Origin: Cryptomeria japonica
Taxonomy: Eukaryota; Streptophyta; Pinopsida; Cupressales; Cupressaceae
Assembly: GCF_030272615.1 (NCBI RefSeq)
Contig: NC_081411.1
Span: forward strand, 837,362,136-837,426,135
DNA: 64,000 nucleotides
Direction of reading: 5' to 3'
In this document: positions 55,386 through 64,000 of the stretch, piece by piece
How positions within the stretch are numbered: position 1 is the first letter of the stretch
How the letters are laid out: the number at the start of each line of letters is the position of its first letter
Notes under the pieces: generated by a model
What the model was told of the DNA's origin: nothing
What the model saw: the letters and a program-made list of their open reading frames with translations, nothing else
Databases searched by the model: none
Made by a program: the position numbers and the translations under genes

Positions 55386-56251
55386 TCAGTATTCTCTCTT
55401 TTCACTAGATTCTTTGTCAGGATAGTTAGAAGCCATATGTCCTATTCTATCACAGTTAAAACATTTTAAAGGTAACTTTCCTTTATACTTACCTTTGCCT
55501 CTCGGTAACCTTCTCGCTAATAATGCTTCAAACTCTTCTTGCTTTTTGATTTCTTCATATAGTTTGTGTACTTCTTCTATGTTTTTGTGAAATCTTTCAC
55601 TTGCTCCACTGTGATTTCCTTCAGTATACTTATACATTCTATCATTGTAATCATCAAACTCACCAATATGAAAAGAACTGAATGCAGATTCAACTTTATT
55701 TACCAAGGACCCACTGTTATCAAAATTAATTAACTCAAATGCATGTAGCTTACCAATAGTAGCATCCAAAGAGACTGGCATGTTTGGCACAAACCTTAAT
55801 TCATTGATTGTAGAGACTCGAATGGCATAAGTAGGTAGAAGTGTTCTAAGCAACTTACTTGTTACATCCTTTTCTTCAATAGTTCCTCCTGCTCCTTTGA
55901 TTTGATTGACAGTTTCCTTTAGCCTTGTACTATATTGGGTTATGTTCTCACTTCATTCATTCTCATAGATTCAAGTTGACCTCTCAGGCTGTCTACTTTT
56001 TCTCTCTAAACATGTTCATCACCACCATACACGGATATAATCTTGGTCCACATTTCTTTGCCATCATTGCAACCTTCTAGATCATTAAACTCTAAGTTGG
56101 TTAATGCTGATGTTATTTCAATCATAGCTTGAATATGTTCTTTCTTTGCCTTTATCTCTTCCATTGTCATCGGGTTGGTGCTAGGTACTATGTAATCATT
56201 CTCCAGATAATATGTTGCATATTCTCCAATTCTTGATAAATGCAACTTCAT
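55386..56251 (-). pseudogene. CopC gag
   Basis: The N-terminal piece, 56251-56006, has LHLSRIGEYATYYLENDYIV and ALTNLEFNDLEGCNDGKEMW with KIISVYGGDE (copia Gag/UBN2-like). A frameshift lies between 56006 and 55853. The 55853-55386 part has TYAIRVSTINELRFVPNMPV and a zinc knuckle CFNCDRIGHMASN whose last Cys is Tyr (CX2CX4HX4Y). A TGA at 55386-55384 replaces Arg just after KREY. Gag would form the particle and bind RNA. Confidence 0.83.
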
Positions 56252-56360
56252 CCTTTTCTACCATGTGGAGAAACTTGACTTGTTCAGCTTTGGTGCATCC
56301 CTTTTATACATATTCGGATCATGCCTCAAGTACCTTTAAAATTTTCTTCTAGAGTCCAAA

Positions 56361-56372
56361 GCTCTGATACCA
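56361..56372 (-). promoter_or_regulatory. CopC primer binding site (tRNA-Met type)
   Basis: The minus strand reads TGGTATCAGAGC two bases after the 5' LTR. Confidence 0.93.
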
Positions 56373-56374
56373 AT

Positions 56375-57885
56375 TGTTAGTTAAGATGAGAGGGGGCGGG
56401 TGAATCATAAAAACTCACAATACAATTTATTGACCAGATTCAACCTCGGTAGCCTTTACTGATATGCAACTATGATTGTAAATCATTCAATACTCATAAA
56501 CAGATACACTTAAAACATCATAACACATTCAACACCAGATTTAACATGGAAACCCAAATAGGGAAAAACCACTGTGGGATTTTGGACCTACTAAGAAATA
56601 TACTCTTCTAGAGTATGCTCGGTTAAAAGCTAATCCAGTTATAGATTACAAAAACACATTGCTAGATGTGACCCAGTTAAGGGATTTCCCTCAGGCTTGT
56701 TAGAGTCTTTCACTTTGTTAGAAGTGACCTTGTCAAATGATTCCAAACACTCATTTAGAATGTTACCTTGCTAGAGGGTTTACAAATAAGACTGTTAAGT
56801 CCACTCGGTTAATAGATTTCCTGTCACTTACAAAATAGATAACAGTAATAAAAATATATCTGCAACTTCACATCTGAAATGCTAATGCAGATTCTGTATG
56901 CTCAAAACAATCTTGTCATAAGACTTATCTTGCTTCTTGCTAGGCTTCTCAATCTATTCTTCAATCAGATCTTCAATCTTCTGTGCTCGGTAATCACTAC
57001 TGTAGTGTCACTATTCTTCTATTTTGCCAGCATACATTGTTCATCAATAGTTTCTTATTTATGAACAATACCTAACTGCTTAATCTTCTTGATCACATTT
57101 CCCATGATCAATCTTAACCATCAGATCTTAAAATGTGACTAGGTTCATTGTATCCTTCGATCTAAAAATGTTTAACCTCACCTTGGAACTTGTGCTGGTT
57201 ATGACCATTCAATCTACGTTGTAGATCTTATCTCTTGTATTTTCAATGTCATCGATCCTCAACAAAACTTTTTGCATGACATACCAATCATCTGATAAAC
57301 TCCAGCTCATTGGTATCCTACATTTAATAATGTATTTATCCATCCAATGCATTCTATTATTACTCGGTTGTTACTCGATAAATACTGAACTTCACTCGGT
57401 AGATATTCTACCTTCTTTAACTGATAGTGATAACCTTAGGGTTTACCAACTAGCATCTTGCTCGATAACATAGAACAATATCAAGCCTTAACTAATTCTA
57501 TAGCTTGAAATCTTTTCTCCTTCTTGTTCAGTCTTTGAATACTCATATATAAGATATCAAAAACAATCAAAACAACATAATCTCATCACTGTCTAAACTC
57601 GATAATAGTTGCCCATTGAATAACTTATTATTCCCCTTTTATTTTCACATTCATTATATGTCTCTTACTGACATATTTATAGTTATCAAAACATACTCAT
57701 TAAGATACAACAACATCATACTAAATCAGAAAATCAATTACTTGACATCAATGACAAAATAATATTATTAAGATAGTAATCATCCTTTCTCAATTATATC
57801 AACAATCTCCAACAACCTTCTTAATATCCTCATACCAACAAACTTACTGAGATGCTAACAATCTGCTTCTATGAAAATGCTAACA
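56375..57885 (-). repeat. CopC 5' LTR
   Basis: The + strand starts TGTTAGTTAAGATGAG and ends AAAATGCTAACA. The minus strand has a TATA-like CATAAATAAG near 57062-57053, conserved in the other LTR. It ends against the right-hand TGTCC duplication. Confidence 0.92.
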
Positions 57886-57890
57886 TGTCC
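57886..57890. repeat. Target-site duplication of CopC (right copy)
   Basis: TGTCC, identical to 50202-50206. Confidence 0.92.
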
Positions 57891-57929
57891 ATCAATGACA
57901 ATCACAACATAATCATCAAAATGCCAACA
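57891..57929 (-). repeat. CopB 5' LTR, right part
   Basis: 39 bp (ATCAATGACAATCACAAC ... ATGCCAACA) that complete the CopB 5' LTR after the CopC insertion. Confidence 0.9.
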
Positions 57930-57934
57930 AGTCA
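57930..57934. repeat. Target-site duplication of CopB (right copy)
   Basis: AGTCA, identical to 42534-42538. Confidence 0.9.
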
Positions 57935-60519
57935 ACATTGTCTCCTTTAAAGGTTTCTTCCTCTTCTTCATCTATCTCATCCTTAGCATAAATAAATTGT
58001 GCTACGACATAATATTTAGGTGAGTGGGGTGATTGATCAGCAACACACCAAGGATTATCATCCACCATGTTCACTATATGTTTCTACAATGGGTCGGGAG
58101 TTTTTTGTTCATTGTTACCCTTTTGTTGCTAGAAAGGATTTCCATCCTTCCAATTTGTATTGTAAGGATAATCTTACAATCTTAGTGGTCTATTAAATTT
58201 ATTGAATTGTGACTTTTCTGGCATAGAAATCTTGTCATTTTTTTCCACAGTCAATTTCAATTCGTTCAAGGTATTAAGTACATTGTCCCATCTTTCTTCT
58301 TTAGGTTTTGTTCCTAAAGACTTTTCAATTTTATCTTTGGCATTTTTAGAAAATCTAGGATCCTCTCTACTTCTGAGCTTACCTGAATCTCTTCTATTTC
58401 TTTCCACATTTATAGCTATTCTAAATGCATATATAAGAGTTTGAGGATCCTTATCTCTATGGATATATGCCATTTTTGTATCAAATGCATTCATATATGT
58501 GGTCAGACAAACATTGTCATCCAACCTTAACACTTGAAACAACTTATGCATGGCTTTCTAAAATTTGATATAGACACATCCTCATTCAATGACTTCTTGA
58601 TGTTATTGAACTCGTTTAACATGAAACTAGGATTTTTTTTATCACCATAATGCTCCTTAAAAAATCTCTCAAATTCTTCCCAGGAACTAATACTTGTAGT
58701 TGGCAATCCTCTATACCAATCCCTGGCATTCTCTGTCAGAGATTGTACAAATAATTTCATAACCAGATCCTCATGCTCCACCTCATAATCATTCATCTTA
58801 TCAGTGAATTCCCTTAGGTGTTCTTCGCCAGTTATAGCATTATTACCTGTGAATTTACTTAATTTATCCCTTAAGTCATTTGGGATAACATTGGGATATC
58901 CTAGGATCCCATCAAAATGTATTGTCTATACCTCTCTAGGTGGATAGGTCTTCTTTGAAATTGCCCTACTACAACTCGTCCTGCAACACTTGTTGTGGTA
59001 TTAGCTACAATGGTGTTGATTTTGGTGTTAACCCCTGCAACTGTGTTAATATCTTTAGGACATTGGGGTTGACTACTATTCTGAGTAGTCACCTGACTTT
59101 TCTATCCAATAACTAGAATTCTAGTGTTTTGAGTATCTTAGACATTTTGAGCTAGGAAATTCGTAATGACATTTGGTGTTGTACCAGAAATAGCCTGAGT
59201 TTTGGATGGGCCAGAAATGAATGAAGCATTGTTCAATATTGAATACTTAAGGAAATCAATTTTCCTTTTCATCTCTGCATTTGAGACTTCCATTTCAACT
59301 CTCTTCAACTCTTTTGCAAGACTTTCATTTTCTATCTTGGCTATTTCTATCTCAATGTCAATCTAGGATAACTTTTGACTTAGATCTAGGATACTTGAAT
59401 ATTTTCTGTCATCTATCTTAACACCATATATTTTTTGTTTTCCTTTATCCAAGTCTAATTTAGGAACTTGAATACTTGGCTGACTAAGATTCACTAACTT
59501 CTAGTTATCCATATTACTCTTAACCTTTTCCCTTATGACATTTTCAGATTTCTTATCTAAAATTTCTCTTAAAATAGGGCCCTCAATACTAGGCTTATCA
59601 TTTTCTTGAGCTAAGGGTTTGAGTGTTTCTAACTATCTTATCAAACCATCTCTCTCTGTCACAACTCTAATAACTTCAGATACTTTTCCTTTTGTCTCTT
59701 ACTTCTGAGATCTATCTGTTCTTGGAGTTCTCTTCTCAATGTATCTATATCTCCAAAAACTTCTTTTGGATCTAGCAAAGTTATCTTAGATTTGGAAGTG
59801 TCATCTAAATCAATCAAGTTCACATTATCTTGTTCTCATACTGATTCATAACCATGAGAAAACTTTGTTGTGAGACCTGTAGGAGGAGATACACCAATAA
59901 CATTCTCTCTTTGATGACTTCTACTTCTACACCGACCTCTTGTCTTCTCTGAATATTGAACTTGAGTACATTCTTTTCTTTGTGGCTGAATTTCTTCTTG
60001 TATAGGTGTATAAAATAAAGAATTGAAAAATCCTAAACTATCTGATTCAGAACTTTTAGAAGATGATGCATGAACCTTAGGAATGAGATTTGACTATGAC
60101 TTACTTTCATTCTTGTGCTTAGGCTTCCATGATGAGGGAGTGGTGCTTGTATATGCATTTTTTCTTGTTCCCTGTCTCCGCAGAGCTCCCTGAATCTCTT
60201 CCAACTTTTCTTTAGGGTGCAGCCTCATGTAACCTCTAGTGTTCTTTGCTTTACTCATAGTAATAGAGTCCTTCAAAGATTTGTTAGAATTATTCAAAGA
60301 TATATGCATTGGAATAAAAACCTCAGAGTTGCCACCCAAATTACTTTGGGATATCAAATAATATACTGCTTGATAATTCTTGAAAGAAATCTGTGAACCC
60401 TGTTCACATACTGAAATATCTTTCACTGCAGGCTCAACCATCAAATCATAGAGATATTATGAAAACTTCTATTGTACTTTAAACAAAACCTCTTTAACTA
60501 GAGACTCTTTACCATTCAT
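57935..60519 (-). pseudogene. E4 gag
   Basis: It starts at 60519 (MNGKES), just after the primer site. The first half (60519-59100) is poorly conserved, with basic and coiled-coil-like stretches and many stops. The Gag core, 58900-58174, is clear: NDYEVEHEDLVMKLFVQSLT, ENARDWYRGLPTTSISSWEE and FERFFKEHYGDKKNPSFMLN are classic plant Ty3/gypsy Gag blocks. After a frameshift at 58551, CLTTYMNAFDTKMAYIHRDK continues. A Gln/Asn linker then runs to the CopB insertion. No CCHC knuckle was identified. Confidence 0.75.
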
Positions 60520-60520
60520 G

Positions 60521-60538
60521 CCCCCATCAGAGTCACCA
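60521..60538 (-). promoter_or_regulatory. E4 primer binding site (tRNA-Arg-like)
   Basis: The minus strand reads TGGTGACTCTGATGGGGG, close to the TGGCGACTCTGCTGGGGA primer site I recall for Ogre/Tat elements (assigned to tRNA-Arg). It lies five bases from a CACCAACA LTR end. Confidence 0.6.
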
Positions 60539-60543
60539 TTTTT

Positions 60544-61770
60544 TGTTGGTGCCCAAAAATGGGTTTACACTGACTCAAGGTAGAGACCAAGTTGTTTTCT
60601 TCTAAAATATCTATGGAAAGCCACTTCCAACTGTTTAATACTTTTCAACCTTGGACCAACAATAAAAAGGATGTGAGATCCTTTTGCACTTTAGGCTTTG
60701 CAAAACCAAGGAGGGTGATCCCCATGCCTATTTGTGTTTTTATGCCACACTCACAAATCATGCATGAAACAAAGCAGATAATCTCATATAAACACTCAAT
60801 AATAAGGGAGAATGCTCAGAAATGGAAAATTCCTTAGTGATCCCCAATCGGTTTGGAGCATGAGATGATTAATACACATGACAACATTCATATAAAATGA
60901 AAGTATTCTAATATTCAACAAGTTGTAGAAAACTAGTGGTAATTCCGAACATTAAATAAATACCAAGGCATTCACTTAACTATGATCAGTGCCTTATTCT
61001 ATTGGGTATATGAATTCATACTACATTAAACTGTACTTTCGATATAATTTATCTAATAGCATATAACCTAAGATAATATTTCCTTACAATGCATCATATT
61101 TGTAATCCCTACCCAGAATTACTTATAAAAATCCTTGTAAATATCCCTATCACTCTGCAATTTTATTCAAGCATTTAATTGACCCCTTAGACCAAAGCAT
61201 GAATAAAAGTGCATACACCACAATAGTGCAGCAAGTGATAAAATCCTTGATAATATGCATTCAAAACATGATAGAAAAATAAACTAGAGAGAAGTGGGTT
61301 TGAATTATATATTTATTTAATAATTCGACTATCTCTGTAAGAATACAATCCATACATAACTCCTTCAAGAACCTGCAAAAATTACAGACACTAGACTCTT
61401 CCTATTTTTCTCTATAAAATAACCTTTTACAACTTTTTGTTTCACCTAGACTTTTCTATTTGGAAACAAAAATTCAGAACACTCTAGGGACCAAAAATCT
61501 AAATGCCATCTCACAGCCTTGAATTCCCTTTTATTAAAAAACAAGGGAGTAAACAAGCTTCAGGCCAGAGGAGATACCTGTCATCTTAGAATGACTACAC
61601 ATAACTGCATTCTATTATACAAATATTCATCCTTGCACTTTCTTACGCAGGATCAAAGTATGCAACCGCCTTCTTCAAAACTCATGGTGAAAATTACCAT
61701 CATTTTGTTATACAGGTTCAAAAATATTTGCCACTAGAAAACAAAAAACAGTTATGAAAACTTCTTACAA
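60544..61770 (-). repeat. E4 5' LTR (right edge uncertain)
   Basis: On + it starts TGTTGGTGCCC next to the primer site. It is non-coding and AT-rich, with a TTTTATAGAG TATA-like phrase on the minus strand near 61415. The outer edge is limited by the E5 ORF stop at 61774. The partner LTR is outside the window, so the extent is a guess. On the minus strand it also occupies the 3' LTR position for the E5 ORF. Confidence 0.5.
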
Positions 61771-61773
61771 CTT

Positions 61774-63339
61774 TTATTCATCATTTATATACATGCTACT
61801 CCATGCACTATAGTCTCCATCGGATGGCCAATGGAAATTCACGAGTTCATCAACTTTTGCCCTATATGGAATATACTTAACGTCTACTTGGTTTGCCTCT
61901 CTTTCAAAAGTTTCAAAAAATAATCTTGTAGAAATTATTTTATCCATGCTATCCTCCAACATATCCATATTTATCCCTTCACAAATCATTTCTACCTGGG
62001 TATTGATGACTCATTTTGCCTCTTCCTTCCAAAATTGTAAAGGCTTGACTACCCCTTCTCTATTTTCAATATCTAGCAAAAGAGTGTTCTAATTCACTAA
62101 AACTCTTCATCAATTCCCTTACCTTTCTTTCTATATTCTCTAGAAAAATTTGGGCTCTTGCATTGATTTTACCAACAAATACGTTGCTTGGAGTGCATGT
62201 GGTCTCTTGGCATGAAATTTAGGGGCCATGGATATCATTCTGAGCTCATTTTCTCTTTGCAACCATCAGGGGAATTTTCACTTCTTTATCATCATTAAAC
62301 TTTTAAATAACATTAAAATGTAAAGAATATAAGGTATGGACATTGTTTAACCTGCTATAAACTTTCTCATTCAAATGAGTTAGCACTATGCTAACTATAT
62401 CCTTTTGTTGCTTGACTAATTGTTTTTCTGATTCTTTCAGTTTATTTTCTAATTCAACAATCTTCTCTAAAAGCTGAGACTCATTTGGTTCAATTGATCT
62501 TGTAGTATCAAGCTCATCATCATCATCATAGGGGACTAATACCATACCAGGGACATCAGTACTTGTATTTAGTTGAACTGCTTCTCCTCCCTCAACCATA
62601 AGTGATGACCTGGATGTCAATGGCTCGGATGACCCTATAAGTGCAGGATATGAAACCTTTATTTGTCCTTTCTCAAGGAGTTGCATTCTCATTTGCAACT
62701 CGACACACATTTTCTGAGTTGCATTATAATCATTAAAAAGCTTGTCAAACTTTCTTATCAGCTCAGCCTTCTCTGAAGCTTCCTTTTTTGCGCTCTCATG
62801 TGCTAGCTTAGCAACATCAACATTTAAATTTGTAGCCTCTACACTTGATGTGTCAAATTATCTTTTTATAATTAAAATTCCCCTCAAGTTGGGGTTTAAA
62901 ATCATTAATATTAGGTTTCCTAGGTTCTTCTTCTAGTGCCCATATCACCAAGGTTGCATAATCATCTGCAAAATATGATCCTCTTAATGCTAACCCTGCT
63001 TCTTCTTTTGGATTGGAAGACTAACCCTTTGATTTCCTAATTGTAAAAAATGCCACTACATCTTCCATGTCCCATTCTAGCAAGATCAAAACTCCAGCCT
63101 AAATTACAATTTTCCTGCCCTCATCAGTAGTGATTTCCTTAAATTCTTTCCTCATCTGATTCTTTACTTCCTCTTGGTTTTCTTGATCTGATTTGTCTAG
63201 CTTTTGGTCCTTCTTCTCATTAATTCTTCTTTTGTACTCATCAACCTTTGTCTTCCATACTAACTGCAAAAAGGTTGGGCTTTTTACAAAAGCATCATCC
63301 TCAAGGAATTTATCACATGCCTCCCTTCTTGCATCTTTG
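61774..63339 (-). pseudogene. E5: fragment homologous to the E3 ORF
   Basis: Minus-strand pieces, with stops and frame changes, include FLQLVWKTKVDEYKRR, FKEITTDEGRKIVIQAGV, LILLEWDMEDVVAF and YATLVIWALEEE. These align in order with the E3 segments MQFIWKQHIDRYNAR, FKTITPEQGRDMVAQARV, LILPEWDIADALVL and NATLVMWSLKR. A helical part (ELENKLKESEKQLVKQQKDI near 62430) and a tail ending IYINDE-stop-like at 61774 follow. The upstream end is cut off by CopD at 63340. Whether it belongs to E4's own family (as its 3' ORF) or to a separate element is open. Confidence 0.62.
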
Positions 63340-64000
63340 TGTTGGCATTTTGCATAGAGATTGTATTAATGATATGTTGTCATTGATGTCAATTGAACCA
63401 ATGAAAGGTATTCATGTTATTACTAATATTGTTGTTTTTGATATTGGTTAGTAACCGGTAAGAATATAGTTGTACAAGATGTTGTAACCGGTGTATGTAA
63501 AGTTTGTGAGTTGAGTAAGTGAACCGGTGTGAAGGGTTAAACCTTTCTATGTAATGTAACCGATAAACCCTATCAGTTGTTAAACCCTGACTGAACAAGT
63601 TTGTTGGTTTATTATCTGATGGGTGGTAATGTTGGAGACACATGTGATCACTGTATGTGGATAAATTCAAATTGGTTTGGCGTGTTTTCTTATTGTCTAG
63701 GGAAGGAGCAAAGTGGATTGCATTTAATGCACAATGTGTGATGAGTTACAAAATCCAATGGACCGGTGATCATGTAGCAGTTGGAATTGTCTTGAAGAAT
63801 GTGAAGAGATTGTTATGATTTCTAATGATCAAGATTGAACAGACTTGTTTGTAATCTCAATGATGAGAATTAGGTTTTTGTTGTGTTACCGACCTAATTG
63901 ATTTGTATTTAAGGTCCATGAAGTTGTTTGTAAAGGTTGTTGGCAAGGTTGATAGAAAACCCATTGAGTGTGTGGTTGCCCAACTAGTGAATGGATTTGC
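63340..64000 (+). repeat. CopD: copia-type LTR, runs off window
   Basis: TGTTGGCATTTTGCATAG interrupts the E5 frame and begins a non-coding stretch, similar in style to the start of the CopB LTR read on its coding strand (TGTTGACATTTTGATG). It contains several ACCGGT hexamers (near 63455, 63487, 63521 and 63760) and a TATTTAA box near 63906. No end or primer site is seen before 64000, so it is either a solo LTR or the 5' LTR of a + strand element. Confidence 0.6.

Larger units (their letters stand above)
50207..57885 (-). mobile_element. CopC: Ty1/copia retrotransposon with gag-pol
   Basis: LTRs of about 1.5 kb (50207-51731 and 56375-57885), tRNA-Met primer site, polypurine tract and a TGTCC duplication. 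On the minus strand the domain order gag, protease, integrase, RT, RNase H is that of Ty1/copia. From 55853 to 52158 all pieces share one frame with stops but no frameshift, so decay is mainly by point mutation. It is the youngest resolvable layer at this site: CopC in CopB in E4. It could be the kind of autonomous relative that mobilised CopA and CopB, but its LTRs differ from theirs apart from the G-tract motif. Confidence 0.93.
42539..57929 (-). mobile_element. CopB: pol-less copia-type LTR retrotransposon
   Basis: LTRs at 42539-43735 and 49075-50206 plus 57891-57929 (split by CopC), with an AGTCA duplication. It has a tRNA-Met-like primer site and a CAAAGGGGGAGAT polypurine tract. On the minus strand ORF1 (coiled coil, four zinc knuckles) is followed by a spacer and a large ORF2, as in CopA. 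No protease, integrase, RT or RNase H motif is found in its own internal region (43751-49060). It inserted into E4 gag and later received CopC in its 5' LTR. Confidence 0.9.
38761..61770 (-). mobile_element. E4: minus-strand Ty3/gypsy element with RNase H-like domain before RT
   Basis: Reading right to left: LTR (from about 61770 to 60544), primer site, gag (60519 to 57935 and 42533 to 41715, split by CopB), protease, RNase H-like domain, RT, RNase H. It is then lost at the E1 boundary near 38761, so integrase and 3' LTR are not in the window. The gag and pol sequences are of general plant Ty3/gypsy type. The primer site resembles that of Ogre/Tat elements. The RNase H-like domain lies between protease and RT, not after RNase H as in E2. 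E1 appears to have inserted into, or to abut, the distal pol of E4. Confidence 0.72.

Noticed and set aside
1-64000. Host protein-coding genes, tRNA, rRNA or snRNA genes
   Set aside because: Every long coding region is explained by a retroelement; no cloverleaf or rRNA-like sequence noticed by eye. A tRNA scan would settle this.

Overview
The window is plant nuclear DNA made almost entirely of nested LTR retrotransposons. I recognise no single-copy host gene, tRNA, rRNA or CRISPR array. AT-rich sequence, multi-kilobase Ty3/gypsy Athila- and Tat-type elements and plant Ty1/copia elements, stacked inside one another, point to a seed plant with a large genome. A conifer or other gymnosperm is my guess; the sequence does not settle the species.

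Layout. E1 is an Athila-like Ty3/gypsy element on the + strand. It starts left of the window and runs to about 38760, but three things sit inside it. CopA (6454-12932, minus strand, TSD GTGCA) is a copia-type LTR element without pol. E2 (13071-37497, + strand, TSD TAGTG) is a 24-kb Tat-type Ty3/gypsy element with dual RNase H and an antisense plant-mobile-domain ORF. E3 (30366-36665, TSD AGGCC) is a 6.3-kb insertion in the 3' LTR of E2. It has TG...CA ends and one long decayed ORF, but no recognisable terminal direct repeats.

To the right lies E4, a minus-strand Ty3/gypsy element (about 38761-61770) with the unusual order PR - RNase H-like - RT - RNase H. Its gag region is split by CopB (42539-57929, minus, TSD AGTCA), a second pol-less copia-type element of the same kind as CopA. 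The 5' LTR of CopB is itself split by CopC (50207-57885, minus, TSD TGTCC), a conventional Ty1/copia element whose gag-pol frame is mostly uninterrupted by indels. Beyond the 5' LTR of E4 is E5 (61774-63339, minus), a fragment homologous to the E3 ORF. A + strand copia-type LTR (CopD) begins at 63340 and runs off the window.

How it fits together. Five insertions have matching 5-bp target-site duplications, so much of the insertion order can be read: E1 before CopA and E2, E2 before E3, E4 before CopB, CopB before CopC. CopA and CopB have LTRs, a tRNA-Met-type primer site and a polypurine tract but encode only a coiled-coil/zinc-knuckle protein (ORF1) and a large charged protein (ORF2), so they must have borrowed enzymes from other copia elements. 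All coding regions are broken. Most stops are TAG, TGA or TAA where CAG, CGA or CAA is expected, which fits cytosine-methylation decay. The most unusual structure is in E2: arrays of a degenerate 21-bp TAGCGCAT-type repeat lie upstream of the sense gag and, in the opposite orientation, upstream of the antisense ORF.
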